From NCBI RefSeq assembly GCF_034057115.1, contig NZ_CP139195.1, positions 2,790,001 through 2,854,000 of the forward strand: DNA of 64,000 nucleotides, read 5' to 3'. The notes under the pieces were generated by a model, which saw only the letters and a list, made by a program, of their open reading frames with translations, ran no database searches and had not been told where the DNA came from. This DNA comes from Pseudomonas sp. AN-1. GTDB lineage: Bacteria > Pseudomonadota > Gammaproteobacteria > Pseudomonadales > Pseudomonadaceae. Below, piece after piece: positions 41,768 to 57,761 of this stretch. Position 1 is the first letter of the stretch. The number at the start of each line of letters is the position of its first letter. A program made the position numbers and the translations under genes.

Positions 41768-43146
41768 GTTCCGCGCCCACCGTCGCCGCCGCCACCGAGG
41801 TGCTGCTGGTCGACGACGACCCGCACCTGCGCCAGGCGCTGGCGCAGACCCTCGACCTGGCCGGCCTGCGGGTCGAGGCGCGCGGCGACGCCCGCGGCCT
41901 GGCCGAAGCGCTGCCGGCGGACTGGCCGGGGGTGGTGGTCAGCGACATCCGCATGCCGGGGATCGACGGCCTGCAGTTGCTCGGGCAACTGCACGGCCGC
42001 GATCCCGAGCTGCCGGTGATCCTGATCACCGGCCACGGCGACGTGCCGCTGGCGGTGCAGGCGATGCGCGCCGGCGCCTGGGACTTCCTCGAGAAGCCGT
42101 TCTCCAGCGACGCGCTGCTCGACAGCGTGCGCCGCGCCCAGGCGATGCGCCGCCTGGCCCTGGAGAACCGCCAGCTGCGCCAGACCCTGTCCGGCCGCGA
42201 TGCGCTGGAGGGCCGCCTGATCGGCCTGTCGGCGGAGATCGTGCGCCTGCGCCAGCAGGTCGCCGCGCTGGCCGGCACCCGCGCCGACGTGCTGATCCTC
42301 GGCGAGACCGGCAGCGGCAAGGAGGTGGTGGCGCGCGCCCTGCACGACCTCTCGGCGCGCCGCGACGGTCCGTTCGTGGCGATCAACGCCGGCGCCCTGG
42401 CCGAGTCGGTGGTGGAGAGCGAGCTGTTCGGCCACGAGGTCGGCGCCTTCACCGGCGCCAGCAAGCGGCGCATCGGCAAGTTCGAGTTCGCCAACGGCGG
42501 CACCCTGTTCCTCGACGAGATCGAGAGCATGAGCCTCGACGTGCAGGTCAAGCTGCTGCGCCTGCTGCAGGAGCGCACGGTCGAGCGCCTCGGCTCCAAC
42601 CAGCTGATCCCGCTGGACATCCGAGTGATCGCGGCGACCAAGGAGGACCTGCGCGTGGCCGCCGACCAGGGCCGCTTCCGCGCCGACCTGTACTACCGCC
42701 TCAACGTCGCGCCGCTGCGCATCCCGCCGCTGCGCGAGCGCGGCGACGACGTGCTGCTGCTGTTCCGCCACTTCGGCGCCCTGGCCGCCGAGCGCCACGG
42801 CCTGCCGCTGCGCGAACCGGACGCCGGCGAGCGCGCAGCCCTGCTCGGCCACGCCTGGCCGGGCAACGTGCGCGAGCTGCAGAACGCCGCCGAGCGCTTC
42901 GCCCTCGGTCTTGATCTGGGCCTCGGCGAGGCGCCCGTCGGGCAGCCGACCGAAGGCAACCTGGCCGCCCGCGTCGAGGCCTTCGAGCGCGGCCTGATCA
43001 CCGCCGAACTGGCCCGCGGCCATGGCTCGCTGCGCAGCTTGGCCGAGGCGCTCGGCGTACCGCGCAAGACCCTGCACGACAAGCTGCGCAAGCACGGCCT
43101 GAGCCTCGGCGAGGGTGGCGGAAACCCGCACGACGACCTCGACTGA
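41764..43146 (+). CDS. dctD: C4-dicarboxylate response regulator DctD (sigma-54 activator)
   Basis: 460 residues. The receiver domain has acidic LLVDDDPHL, phospho-acceptor D61 (VVSDIRMPG), and Lys in FLEKPFS. The AAA+ domain contains ILGETGSGKEVVARAL, the sigma-54 contact GAFTGA, and GTLFLDEIESM. A Fis-type HTH ends the protein (GSLRSLAEALGVPRKTLHDK). It overlaps dctB by four bases. It should activate the dctPQM promoter with RpoN; two DctD-like dyads and a sigma-54 promoter lie immediately downstream. Confidence 0.94.
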   Translation: MSSAPTVAAATEVLLVDDDPHLRQALAQTLDLAGLRVEARGDARGLAEALPADWPGVVVSDIRMPGIDGLQLLGQLHGRDPELPVILITGHGDVPLAVQAMRAGAWDFLEKPFSSDALLDSVRRAQAMRRLALENRQLRQTLSGRDALEGRLIGLSAEIVRLRQQVAALAGTRADVLILGETGSGKEVVARALHDLSARRDGPFVAINAGALAESVVESELFGHEVGAFTGASKRRIGKFEFANGGTLFLDEIESMSLDVQVKLLRLLQERTVERLGSNQLIPLDIRVIAATKEDLRVAADQGRFRADLYYRLNVAPLRIPPLRERGDDVLLLFRHFGALAAERHGLPLREPDAGERAALLGHAWPGNVRELQNAAERFALGLDLGLGEAPVGQPTEGNLAARVEAFERGLITAELARGHGSLRSLAEALGVPRKTLHDKLRKHGLSLGEGGGNPHDDLD

Positions 43147-43164
43147 TCTGGCGGAATCCCGCCA
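43115..43164. promoter_or_regulatory. Two DctD-like upstream activator sites
   Basis: GTGGCGGAAACCCGCAC (43115-43131, inside the dctD end) and TGGCGGAATCCCGCCA (43149-43164) are similar imperfect dyads 34 bases apart, resembling rhizobial DctD sites. They lie about 150-190 bases before the sigma-54 promoter, the right range for an enhancer. Confidence 0.6.
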
Positions 43165-43309
43165 CCCCACCCGCCCGCGCCGGCCACTCCGGGCCGCGCC
43201 GGGCGCGGCATTCCACCCCTCGACCAAAGTCGAACCCACCCCTGCAAGCCGCGCACCAGAGGCCTTTGCGCCTCCATGCGGGCGGGCGCTGGCGCACGTT
43301 TCCGGCCGC
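43165..43309. other. Spacer between DctD sites and sigma-54 promoter
   Basis: Part of the 318-base dctD-dctP gap. No gene is seen. The bases between enhancer and promoter are GC-rich, and I see no clear IHF site. Confidence 0.35.
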
Positions 43310-44472
<1,163 letters not shown>

Positions 44473-44574
44473 GTTCTACCTGAGCGATTGGTTCGCCCGC
44501 GGGGCGGGCGCCGCCGGCAGCCGCAGAGCTGCACGCCGCCCGCCCCGCCGTTCTTTCCACCGGAGATACCTGCC

Positions 44575-45207
44575 ATGAACGCCTTGCGCCTGGTCTGGGA
44601 TCGCTTCGAGGAAGGCTTCATCGTCTTCCTGCTGGCGGCCATGACCCTGGTGACGTTCGTCTACGTCATCCTCAACAACCTGTACACGCTGTTCTACAAC
44701 CTCGGCGATCGCTTCGCGGCGGCCGGCGACTTCTTCTTCGCCATCGGCGACTTCATCCTCGACCTGGCCCAGGCGATGACCTGGAGCAACGCGCTGACCA
44801 AGGCGCTGTTCGCCTGGCTGATCTTCTTCGGCCTGGCCTACGGCGTGCGCACCGCCGGCCACATCGGCGTCGACGCGCTGGTCAAGCTGGCCAGCAAGCC
44901 GGTGCAGCGCCTGATCGGCCTGGTCGGCTGCGCCGCCTGCCTGGGCTACGCCGGGCTGCTCAGCGTGGCCAGCTTCGAGTGGGTGCAGACCCTGTTCACC
45001 GCCGCCATCGGCGCCGAGGACCTCGGCCACTTCGGCGTCATGCAGTGGCACATCGGTCTGATCGTGCCGCTGGGCTTCGCCATGGTGTTCATCCGCTTCG
45101 CCGAGATCTTCGTGCGCATCCTCACCAACCGGCAGACCGGCCTGGGCCTGGCCGACGAGGCCGCCGAGGCGATCAAGCTGACCGAGCACGAGGAGCACAC
45201 CAAATGA
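44575..45207 (+). CDS. dctQ: TRAP transporter small membrane subunit DctQ
   Basis: 210 residues with four predicted transmembrane helices, the norm for DctQ: FIVFLLAAMTLVTFVYVIL, LFAWLIFFGLAYGVRTAG, LIGLVGCAACLGYAGLLSV and IGLIVPLGFAMVFIRFAEIF. The cytoplasmic C-terminus is acidic. It pairs with DctM in sodium-coupled uptake. Its stop overlaps the dctM start by four bases, and dctP is 102 bases upstream. Confidence 0.93.
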   Translation: MNALRLVWDRFEEGFIVFLLAAMTLVTFVYVILNNLYTLFYNLGDRFAAAGDFFFAIGDFILDLAQAMTWSNALTKALFAWLIFFGLAYGVRTAGHIGVDALVKLASKPVQRLIGLVGCAACLGYAGLLSVASFEWVQTLFTAAIGAEDLGHFGVMQWHIGLIVPLGFAMVFIRFAEIFVRILTNRQTGLGLADEAAEAIKLTEHEEHTK

Positions 45208-46487
45208 CCATCCTGTTCCTGTTCCTCGCCCTGTTCGTGCTGATGTTCATGGGCGTGCCGATCGCCGTGTCGCTCGGCCTGGCCGGCTCGCTGACCATCA
45301 TGATCTTCAGCGAGGACTCGGTACGCTCGCTGGCGATCAAGCTGTTCGAGACCTCCGAGCACTACACCCTGCTGGCCATCCCGTTCTTCCTGCTCGCCGG
45401 CGCCTTCATGACCACCGGCGGCGTGGCCCGCCGGCTGATCGACTTCGCCAACGCCTGCGTCGGCCACATCCGCGGCGGCCTGGCGATCGGCGCGGTACTG
45501 GCGTGCATGCTGTTCGCCGCGCTGTCGGGCTCCAGCCCGGCCACCGTGGCCGCGGTCGGCTCCATCGCCATCGCCGGCATGGTGCGCTCGGGCTACCCGC
45601 AGGCGTTCGGCGCCGGCATCGTCTGCAACGCCGGCACCCTGGGCATCCTCATCCCGCCGTCGGTGGTGATGGTGGTGTACGCCGCGGCCACCGAGACCTC
45701 GGTCGGCAAGCTGTTCATGGCCGGCGTGGTGCCGGGCATCCTGCTCGGCGCGGTGCTGATGGTGGCGATCTACATCATCGCGGTGAAGAAGAACCTGCCG
45801 GCCCTGCCGCGCGCCAGCGTGCGCGAGTGGCTGGGCGCCGCGCGCAAGGCGATCTGGGGCCTGCTGCTGATGGTGATCATCCTCGGCGGCATCTACTCGG
45901 GCATGTTCACGCCGACCGAGGCGGCTGCGGTGGCCGCGGTCTACTCGGCCTTCGTCGCCCTGTTCGTCTACAAGGACATGAAGCTGTCCGAGGCGCCGGC
46001 GGTGATCCTCGAGTCGGCCAAGCTGAGCATCATGCTGATGTTCATCATCGCCAACGCCATGCTGTTCGCCCACGTGCTGACCACCGAGCAGATCCCCCAG
46101 CAGATCACCGCCTGGGTGGTCGAGATGGGCCTGTCGCCGTGGATGTTCCTGCTGGTGGTGAACATCGTGCTGCTGGTCGCCGGCGCCTTCATGGAGCCCT
46201 CGGCGATCATCCTGATCCTCGCCCCCATCCTGTTCCCGATCGCCGTGCAGCTGGGCATCGACCCGATCCACCTCGGCATCATCATGGTGGTGAACATGGA
46301 GATCGGCCTGATCACCCCGCCGGTGGGCCTCAACCTGTTCGTCACCTCGGCGGTCACCGGCATGCCGGTGTCCGCGGTGATCCGCGCCGCCATGCCCTGG
46401 CTGATGATGCTGATCGGCTTCCTGCTCCTCATCACCTACATCCCGGCGATCTCCCTGGCCCTGCCCGAGTGGCTGGGCATGAGCTGA
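45204..46487 (+). CDS. dctM: TRAP transporter large membrane subunit DctM
   Basis: 427 residues with about twelve hydrophobic segments. Family motifs include MGVPIAVSLGLAGSL, the loop ALSGSSPATVAAVGSIAIAG, TLGILIPPSVVMVVYA, TPTEAAAVAAVYS and the C-terminal GLITPPVGLNLFV. It is the sodium-driven carrier of the C4-dicarboxylate TRAP system. The gene ends the operon; a strong terminator follows at 46521. Confidence 0.95.
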   Translation: MTILFLFLALFVLMFMGVPIAVSLGLAGSLTIMIFSEDSVRSLAIKLFETSEHYTLLAIPFFLLAGAFMTTGGVARRLIDFANACVGHIRGGLAIGAVLACMLFAALSGSSPATVAAVGSIAIAGMVRSGYPQAFGAGIVCNAGTLGILIPPSVVMVVYAAATETSVGKLFMAGVVPGILLGAVLMVAIYIIAVKKNLPALPRASVREWLGAARKAIWGLLLMVIILGGIYSGMFTPTEAAAVAAVYSAFVALFVYKDMKLSEAPAVILESAKLSIMLMFIIANAMLFAHVLTTEQIPQQITAWVVEMGLSPWMFLLVVNIVLLVAGAFMEPSAIILILAPILFPIAVQLGIDPIHLGIIMVVNMEIGLITPPVGLNLFVTSAVTGMPVSAVIRAAMPWLMMLIGFLLLITYIPAISLALPEWLGMS

Positions 46488-48778
<2,291 letters not shown>

Positions 48779-48881
48779 GGCTACTCGCGGGGGTCGGGTC
48801 GAAAACGCGCGACAGTATCCGCGCATCGCTCCTGCGGGCCAAGGCCTGCGGGCGCGTCGGGGCGCCGCACGTACGGAAAAC

Positions 48882-48910
48882 TTGGGCACGGCCGCGTGCG
48901 CCGCTATAAT
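48882..48910 (+). promoter_or_regulatory. Sigma-70 promoter of ahcY
   Basis: TTGGGC (48882-48887) and TATAAT (48905-48910) are 17 bases apart, an ideal housekeeping promoter. Transcription should begin near 48917, about 28 bases before the riboswitch. Confidence 0.75.
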
Positions 48911-48944
48911 CCGGGCTCCCCGCGGCCTCCGGCCGCACCCGCCT

Positions 48945-49040
48945 CCCGTCCGAGGGGCGCTGCAGCAGGGTTTCCGCCGGTCGATGCACCGGCACCTGTC
49001 AGGCTCGGACGGGCTGTCGCCACGGCACGCAGCCTGCGTC
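48945..49040 (+). promoter_or_regulatory. SAH riboswitch
   Basis: P1 is a perfect 10-bp helix: CCCGTCCGAG (48945-48954) with CTCGGACGGG (49004-49013). After P1 comes the conserved GGGGCGCTGC, and an inner hairpin (CCGGTCGATGCACCGG) forms P2. Downstream, CGCAGCCTGCG contains GCAGC that can pair with GCTGC as the pseudoknot. This is the SAH-binding class found before ahcY; SAH turns the gene on. Confidence 0.88.
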
Positions 49041-49090
49041 CGTTCCTGACTTCAACGGCGCCCATTCGCCAATCACGAATGGAGATACGC

Positions 49091-50482
<1,392 letters not shown>

Positions 50483-50490
50483 TCCCGCAG

Positions 50491-50564
50491 GGTGGAAAAC
50501 CCGCGACAGCGGTTTTCCACCACCGGCAGCACACGGTGGAAGAGGCCTGCGGCCGTCTTCCACC
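50491..50564. repeat. Tandem REP-like hairpins between ahcY and metF
   Basis: The first perfect palindrome is GGTGGAAAACC (50491-50501) with GGTTTTCCACC (50511-50521). The second is GGTGGAAGA (50535-50543) with TCTTCCACC (50556-50564). The shared GGTGGAA/TTCCACC ends and flanking CAGGGTGG/CCACCCTA are like the GGTGGAAAAC-type repeats common in pseudomonad genomes. They could attenuate or stabilise the ahcY-metF transcript. Confidence 0.7.
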
Positions 50565-50586
50565 CTACGCCCAAGGAATCCCTTCC

Positions 50587-51432
50587 ATGTCCCAGGAACG
50601 CCGCTACAGCTTCGAGTTCTTCCCGACCAAGACCGAAGCCGGGCACGAAAAACTGCTGACCGTGGCCCGCCAGTTGGCCGGCTACAACCCCGATTTCTTC
50701 TCCTGCACCTATGGCGCCGGCGGCTCGACGCGCGACCGCACGCTGAACACCGTGCTGCAGCTCGACGGCGAGGTGAAGGTGCCGACCGCGCCGCACCTGT
50801 CCTGCGTCGGCGACAGCAAGGCCGAGCTGCGCGAGCTGCTGGCCACCTACAAGGACGCCGGCATCCAGCGCATCGTCGCCCTGCGCGGTGACCTGCCCTC
50901 GGGCATGGGCATGGCCAGCGGCGAGCTGCGCTACGCCAACGAGCTGGTCGAGTTCATCCGCGCGGAAACCGGCGAGCATTTCCACATCGAGGTTGCCGCC
51001 TATCCGGAAGTCCACCCGCAGGCGCGCAGTTTCGAGGATGATCTGCGTAACTTCGTGCGCAAGGCCCAGGCCGGCGCCGACAGCGCGATCACCCAGTACT
51101 TCTTCAACGCCGACTGCTACTTCTATTTCGTGGAACGCGTGCGCAAGCTGGGTGTCGAAATCCCGATCGTTCCGGGTATCATGCCGATCACCAACTACAG
51201 CAAGCTGGCGCGTTTCTCCGACGCCTGCGGCGCCGAGATCCCGCGCTGGATCCGCAAGCAGTTGGAAGCCTACGGCGACGACCTCGCCAGCATCCAGGCG
51301 TTCGGCGAACAGGTGATCACCGAGATGTGCGAGAAACTCCTCGCCGGCGGTGCCCCGGGCCTGCACTTCTACACCCTGAACCAGGCCGAACCGAGCCTGG
51401 CGATCTGGAACAACCTCAAGCTGCCCCGCTGA
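50587..51432 (+). CDS. metF: 5,10-methylenetetrahydrofolate reductase MetF
   Basis: 281 residues. Typical motifs are [13 protein letters not shown] (catalytic Glu), [34 protein letters not shown], and [18 protein letters not shown] plus [10 protein letters not shown]. The FAD enzyme reduces methylene-THF to methyl-THF for methionine synthesis. It follows ahcY, with both in the methyl cycle. The gap between them holds the REP-like hairpins. Confidence 0.96.
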   Translation: MSQERRYSFEFFPTKTEAGHEKLLTVARQLAGYNPDFFSCTYGAGGSTRDRTLNTVLQLDGEVKVPTAPHLSCVGDSKAELRELLATYKDAGIQRIVALRGDLPSGMGMASGELRYANELVEFIRAETGEHFHIEVAAYPEVHPQARSFEDDLRNFVRKAQAGADSAITQYFFNADCYFYFVERVRKLGVEIPIVPGIMPITNYSKLARFSDACGAEIPRWIRKQLEAYGDDLASIQAFGEQVITEMCEKLLAGGAPGLHFYTLNQAEPSLAIWNNLKLPR

Positions 51433-51670
51433 GGTCGAGCCCCCGGGCTCAGAGCGCCCGTCCGCGCCATCGGCGCGGACGGCGGCTCGCAACGCTACGG
51501 ACCTCCGTCCAGACCACCGCCCGGCGCAGGGCGATGGCCGTCGGGCGGGGGCATGGTCCGAATCCATGCCCTGTTCGCAGTCGATGATGATGCGCGCGGG
51601 ATCTACCGGCCAGAGGCCGGGTCGATCCCCCCCGAGTCGGCGGGTTGCCGACGTGAAACAGGAACCCCGC

Positions 51671-53599
<1,929 letters not shown>

Positions 53600-53640
53600 G
53601 CGCCCGCGCCGCTCCTGCGGCGCAGTCGCTGCCGGAAACG

Positions 53641-53668
53641 ACAACGCCGCCCATTCGGGCGGCGTTGT
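53641..53668. terminator. Bidirectional terminator between rhlE-like and yceI genes
   Basis: ACAACGCCGCCC and GGGCGGCGTTGT form a 12-bp perfect stem around ATTC, with T-rich sequence on the right and A-rich sequence on the left. It separates two convergent genes. Confidence 0.85.
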
Positions 53669-53685
53669 CGTTCAGGAACGGCGCG

Positions 53686-54261
53686 TTACTGGCGCACGCC
53701 CTCGACGGAGATGATCAGCTCGACTTCCTGGGAAGCCGGGCCGAGATCCTTCTGGATGTCGAAGTCCTTGAGCTTGAGCCTGGTACTGCCCTCGAAGCCG
53801 GCGCGGTAGCCGCCCCACGGATCCTGGCCTTCGCCGATGAACTTGGCGGCGATCACCACCGGCTTGGTCACGCCGTTGAGGGTCAGGTTGCCGGCGATGT
53901 CGGCGGTGCCCTCGCCGGTGGACTTCACGCCGGTCGACTCGAAGGTGGCGGTCGGGTGCTTGGCCACGTTGAGGAAGTCGGCGCTGCGCAGGTGCTTGTC
54001 GCGCTCGGCGTGGTTGGAGTCGACGCTGGCGGTCTTCAGCTCGACCTTGACCTTGCTCTCCTCCGGCTTGGCGGCATCGAAGCTGAAGCTGCCGTCGAAG
54101 TCCTTGAAGGTGCCGTACAGCCAGCTGTAGCCGAGGTGGCTGATCTTGAAGTTGACGAAGGCGTGCTGGCCTTCCTTGTCGATCTTGTAGTCGGCGGCCA
54201 TGGCCTGGGCGCCGAACAGCAGGGAACCGAGGCTCAGGGCGAGCAGGGATTTCTTCAGCAT
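53686..54261 (-). CDS. yceI: YceI family periplasmic lipid-binding protein
   Basis: 191 residues. A signal peptide ([19 protein letters not shown]) precedes a YceI lipocalin-like barrel: [59 protein letters not shown] and [10 protein letters not shown]. It binds isoprenoid-type lipids, probably quinones. It is cotranscribed with the upstream cytochrome b561 gene, a pairing conserved in pseudomonads. Confidence 0.95.
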   Translation of the reverse strand: MLKKSLLALSLGSLLFGAQAMAADYKIDKEGQHAFVNFKISHLGYSWLYGTFKDFDGSFSFDAAKPEESKVKVELKTASVDSNHAERDKHLRSADFLNVAKHPTATFESTGVKSTGEGTADIAGNLTLNGVTKPVVIAAKFIGEGQDPWGGYRAGFEGSTRLKLKDFDIQKDLGPASQEVELIISVEGVRQ

Positions 54262-54287
54262 GGTGGGACTCCGTTGCAGTCTAGGGG

Positions 54288-54839
54288 TCATTCGGCGCGG
54301 CCCAGCATGCGCTTGAGGGTCGCGTCGCGGTCGATGAAGTGGTGCTTGAGGGCGGCCAGGGCGTGCAGCACGGCCAGGCCGATCAGGCCCCAGGCCAGCC
54401 AGCGGTGCACGAGGCCGGCGATGTCTTCCTGGCCGTCGATGCCGCTGAGGGTGGCCGGCACGCTGAACCAGCCGAACACCTCGATGGCGCGGCCGTCGGC
54501 GGTGGAGATCAGGTAACCGGAAACCATCAGGGCGAACAGCCCGAGATACAGCAGGCCGTGGGCCAGCGCGGCGCCGGCGCGGGTCTGCGCGCTGTAGCTG
54601 GCCAGCGCCGGCGGCGGCGGGCTGACCAGCCGCCAGACCACGCGCAGCAGCATGGCCAGCAGCAGCAGGATGCCGATGCCCTTGTGCAGGTCGGGGGCGC
54701 GGCGGTACCAGCTGCTGTAGTAGTCGAGGCCGACCATCCACAGGCCGAGGCCGAACAGGCCGAACACCGCCAGGGCGATGCCCCAGTGCAGGAGGATGCT
54801 GACCAGCCCGTAGCGGCGGGCGGAATTGCGCCATTGCAT
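54288..54839 (-). CDS. Cytochrome b561
   Basis: 183 residues with four transmembrane helices. Haem-ligand histidines are in [35 protein letters not shown] and [16 protein letters not shown], the standard YodB/CybB pattern. It probably passes electrons in the inner membrane to or from quinone. The yceI gene starts 26 bases downstream, so they form one operon. Confidence 0.94.
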   Translation of the reverse strand: MQWRNSARRYGLVSILLHWGIALAVFGLFGLGLWMVGLDYYSSWYRRAPDLHKGIGILLLLAMLLRVVWRLVSPPPPALASYSAQTRAGAALAHGLLYLGLFALMVSGYLISTADGRAIEVFGWFSVPATLSGIDGQEDIAGLVHRWLAWGLIGLAVLHALAALKHHFIDRDATLKRMLGRAE

Positions 54840-55009
54840 GAGAAGGATTCCCGTTAAAAGCGAGAAGCCAAGACTAGCAACAAACCCATCGATATAAAGC
54901 GGAATTTCTGGTTCAAAACAATTCGAATGTCCGATGGATCCGCGCCTCTGCCCATCCCTGCGGCCCCGGGGCTACACTGTGCGCCCTGTCCGTTCGAGGA
55001 GCGCCGTCG

Positions 55010-56416
55010 ATGAGCCGCAATCAACAGTGGATGGAGCGCGATCTGGCCGTGCTCTGGCACCCCTGCACACAGATGAAGGACCACGAGCAGCTGCCACTGA
55101 TCCCGATCCGTCGGGGCGAGGGCGTGTGGCTGGAGGACTTCGACGGCCGGCGCTACCTGGATGCGGTCAGCTCCTGGTGGGTCAACGTGTTCGGCCACGC
55201 CAACCCGCGAATCAACGCGCGCATCAAGGAGCAGCTGGAGAGCCTCGAGCACGTGATGCTCGCCGGCTTCAGCCACCAGCCGGTAATCGAGCTGTCCGAA
55301 CGCCTGGTGGCGATCACCCCGCCGGGCCTTTCCCGGGTGTTCTACGCCGACAACGGCTCCTCGGGCATCGAGGTGGCGCTGAAGATGAGCTTCCACTACT
55401 GGCGCAACGCCGGCCGCGACGGCAAGAAGCGCTTCGTCACCCTGACCAACAGCTACCACGGCGAAACCGTGGCGGCCATGTCGGTGGGCGACGTGGCGCT
55501 GTTCACCGACACCTACAAGCCGCTGCTGCTGGACACCTTCAAGGTGCCCAGCCCGGACTGCTACCTGCGCCCGGAGGGGGTGAGCTGGGAGGAGCATTCG
55601 CAGGCGATGTTCGCCCACATGGAGCAGACCCTGGCCGAACATCACGGCGAGATCGCCGCGGTGATCGTCGAGCCGCTGATCCAGGGCGCCGGCGGCATGC
55701 GCATGTACCACCCGGTGTACCTGCGGCTGCTGCGCGAGGCCTGCGACCGTTACGGCGTGCACCTGATCGCCGACGAGATCGCCGTCGGCTTCGGCCGCAC
55801 CGGCACCATGTTCGCCTGCGAGCAGGCCGGCATCACCCCCGACTTCCTGGTGCTGTCCAAGGCGCTGACCGGCGGCTACCTGCCGATGGCCGCGGTGCTG
55901 ACCACCGACGACGTCTACCAGGCGTTCTACGCCGACTACGCCACCCTGCGCGCCTTCCTCCACTCGCACACCTACACCGGCAACCCGCTGGCCTGCGCCG
56001 CCGCCCTGGCGACCCTGGACATCTTCGCGCAGGACGACGTGATCGAGCGCAACAAGGCCCTGGCCGCGCGCATGGCCAGCGCCACCGCGCACCTCGGGGA
56101 CCACCCGCACGTCGCCGAGGTGCGCCAGACCGGCATGGCGCTGGCCATCGAGATGGTCGCCGACAAGGCCGCCAGGACGCCCTATCCGTGGCAGGAGCGC
56201 CGCGGCCTCGCCGTCTACCAGCACGCGCTGGCGCGCGGCGCGCTGCTGCGCCCGCTGGGCAGCGTGGTGTACTTCCTGCCGCCCTACGTGATCACCCCCG
56301 AGCAGATCGACTTCCTCGCCGAGGTGGCCAGCGAGGGCATCGACATCGCCACCCGCGAGGCGGTCCGCATGAGCGTGCCGGCCGGCGGCCCGGCGACCTT
56401 CCACGATCCGGGCTGA
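55010..56416 (+). CDS. bioA: Adenosylmethionine-8-amino-7-oxononanoate aminotransferase BioA
   Basis: 468 residues. BioA motifs: LWHPCTQMKDHE at the N-terminus, SSWWVNVFGHANPRIN, DNGSSGIEVALKMSFHYW, NSYHGETVAAMSVGD, LIADEIAVGFGRTGTMFACE, and the PLP lysine in LSKALTGGYLPMAAVL. It uses SAM as amino donor in biotin synthesis. As in other pseudomonads it stands next to rsmE rather than with other bio genes. The last 25 residues are divergent. Confidence 0.95.
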   Translation: MSRNQQWMERDLAVLWHPCTQMKDHEQLPLIPIRRGEGVWLEDFDGRRYLDAVSSWWVNVFGHANPRINARIKEQLESLEHVMLAGFSHQPVIELSERLVAITPPGLSRVFYADNGSSGIEVALKMSFHYWRNAGRDGKKRFVTLTNSYHGETVAAMSVGDVALFTDTYKPLLLDTFKVPSPDCYLRPEGVSWEEHSQAMFAHMEQTLAEHHGEIAAVIVEPLIQGAGGMRMYHPVYLRLLREACDRYGVHLIADEIAVGFGRTGTMFACEQAGITPDFLVLSKALTGGYLPMAAVLTTDDVYQAFYADYATLRAFLHSHTYTGNPLACAAALATLDIFAQDDVIERNKALAARMASATAHLGDHPHVAEVRQTGMALAIEMVADKAARTPYPWQERRGLAVYQHALARGALLRPLGSVVYFLPPYVITPEQIDFLAEVASEGIDIATREAVRMSVPAGGPATFHDPG

Positions 56417-56482
56417 CCTGCAAGCGGCGCACGGAAACCGGTAAGCTAGCCGTCTTTCCGTCGCCGTCCGCCGCTGCCCACC

Positions 56483-57202
56483 ATGCGTCTATCCCGTTTC
56501 TTCATCGATCTCCCCCTGTCCCTCGGCCGTTTCGATCTGCCGGAGGCCCAGGCCCACTACATCGGCCGCGTGCTGCGGCTCGCTGCCGGCGACGCCGTGC
56601 AGCTGTTCGACGGCAGCGGCCGCGAGTTCGTCGGCGAACTGGTCGAGGTGGGCAAGAAGAACGTGCAGGTGGAGCTGCGCGAGCAGTTCGCCGGGCTCGC
56701 CGAGTCGCCGCTGCACATCCACCTCGGCCAGGGCCTGTCGCGCGGCGAGCGCATGGACTGGGCGATCCAGAAGGCCACCGAGCTGGGGGTCGCCGAGATC
56801 ACCCCGATCGTCAGCGAGCGCTGCGAGGTACGCCTGAAGGACGAGCGCGCCGACAAGCGCCTGGCCCACTGGCGCCAGGTGGCGATCAGCGCCTGCGAGC
56901 AGTGCGGCCGCTCGGTGCTGCCGATCATCCATGCGCCGCTGTCCCTGGCCGAGTGGCTGGAGCAGACCGCCGCCGAGCTGAAGCTGGTGCTGCATCCGGT
57001 CGCCGAGCCGCTGACCGGCCATGCCCGCCCGGCCTCGCTGGCCTTCCTGATCGGCCCGGAAGGCGGCCTGAGCGACGCCGAGGTGGCGCAGGCGCAGCGC
57101 GCCGGCTACCAGGCCGCCCGCCTCGGCCCGCGGGTGCTGCGCACCGAGACCGCGCCGGTGGTGGCGCTCAGCGTGGCCCAGCAGCTGTGGGGCGACTTCT
57201 GA
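56483..57202 (+). CDS. rsmE: 16S rRNA m3U1498 methyltransferase RsmE
   Basis: 239 residues. The N-terminal PUA-like domain (1-70; AQAHYIGRVLRLAAGDAVQL and FDGSGREF) is followed by a SPOUT domain with AIQKATELGVAEITPIVSER, IGPEGGLSDAEV and LGPRVLRTETAPVVAL, which form the trefoil-knot SAM site. It methylates U1498 of 16S rRNA. ATG 56483 follows bioA by 66 bases. Confidence 0.96.
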   Translation: MRLSRFFIDLPLSLGRFDLPEAQAHYIGRVLRLAAGDAVQLFDGSGREFVGELVEVGKKNVQVELREQFAGLAESPLHIHLGQGLSRGERMDWAIQKATELGVAEITPIVSERCEVRLKDERADKRLAHWRQVAISACEQCGRSVLPIIHAPLSLAEWLEQTAAELKLVLHPVAEPLTGHARPASLAFLIGPEGGLSDAEVAQAQRAGYQAARLGPRVLRTETAPVVALSVAQQLWGDF

Positions 57203-57215
57203 ACGCCTGGCCCTG

Positions 57216-57252
57216 AAACGCCACAGGCCCGCAGATGCGGGCCTGTGGCGTT
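57216..57252. terminator. Bidirectional terminator between rsmE and chpC
   Basis: AACGCCACAGGCCC (57216-57229) pairs with GGGCCTGTGGCGTT (57239-57252), a 14-bp stem between convergent genes. Confidence 0.8.
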
Positions 57253-57265
57253 GCGGCGGTTCAGC

Positions 57266-57748
57266 TCAGATCAGGCCGATATCGGCCAGCTTCTGCTCCA
57301 GGGCGATCAGATCGGGGATGCGCGCCAGCTCGCCCTCGACCAGCGCCGAATCCAGCTCCAGCGCGGCCAGCGGGGCGCCGGCGCTGGCCAGCTGGGTATC
57401 GAGCCGCTGCGGCCGCGGGATGCCCTGCACCAGCAGGGCGTAGAACTTCAGTTGCGGCCGGCCGCCGATGGCGTTGATCACCGCGATGCGCGCCCCGCTG
57501 CCCACCGGCGCCGGCGGCTTGCCGCTGGACGCCGCCTCGAAGGACAGCAGCGGCAGGCGCAGGTCGCGCCAGATGAGGTCGCCCAGATACCAGTCCGGAG
57601 TCCCCGGATGCGCCTCGACCGGACGCTGGTTGATCAGCTCGGCCAGCGCCACGCTGGGCAGCAGCAGGACGCGGTCGCTGAGCGGCAACAGCAGGGTGTT
57701 GAGGGTTTGTTGTGCCGCGCCGGCGGTGACGGGGGCTGCTTGGCTCAT
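57266..57748 (-). CDS. chpC: CheW-like protein ChpC of the Pil-Chp system
   Basis: 160 residues forming a CheW-like fold (LLLPLSDRVLLLPSVALAEL, WYLGDLIWRDLRLPLLSFEA, and a C-terminal LIALEQKLADIGLI). In P. aeruginosa ChpC is a second adaptor linking receptor(s) to ChpA. It lies 13 bases downstream of chpB on the same strand and is the final gene of the cluster here. Confidence 0.9.
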   Translation of the reverse strand: MSQAAPVTAGAAQQTLNTLLLPLSDRVLLLPSVALAELINQRPVEAHPGTPDWYLGDLIWRDLRLPLLSFEAASSGKPPAPVGSGARIAVINAIGGRPQLKFYALLVQGIPRPQRLDTQLASAGAPLAALELDSALVEGELARIPDLIALEQKLADIGLI

Positions 57749-57761
57749 GGCTGACTCCTGC

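Noticed and set aside
39766-43146. 1126-codon plus-strand frame
   Set aside because: Only the last 460 codons (DctD) are real; upstream it is a shadow of rmlD and dctB with Arg/Ala/Pro-rich nonsense composition.
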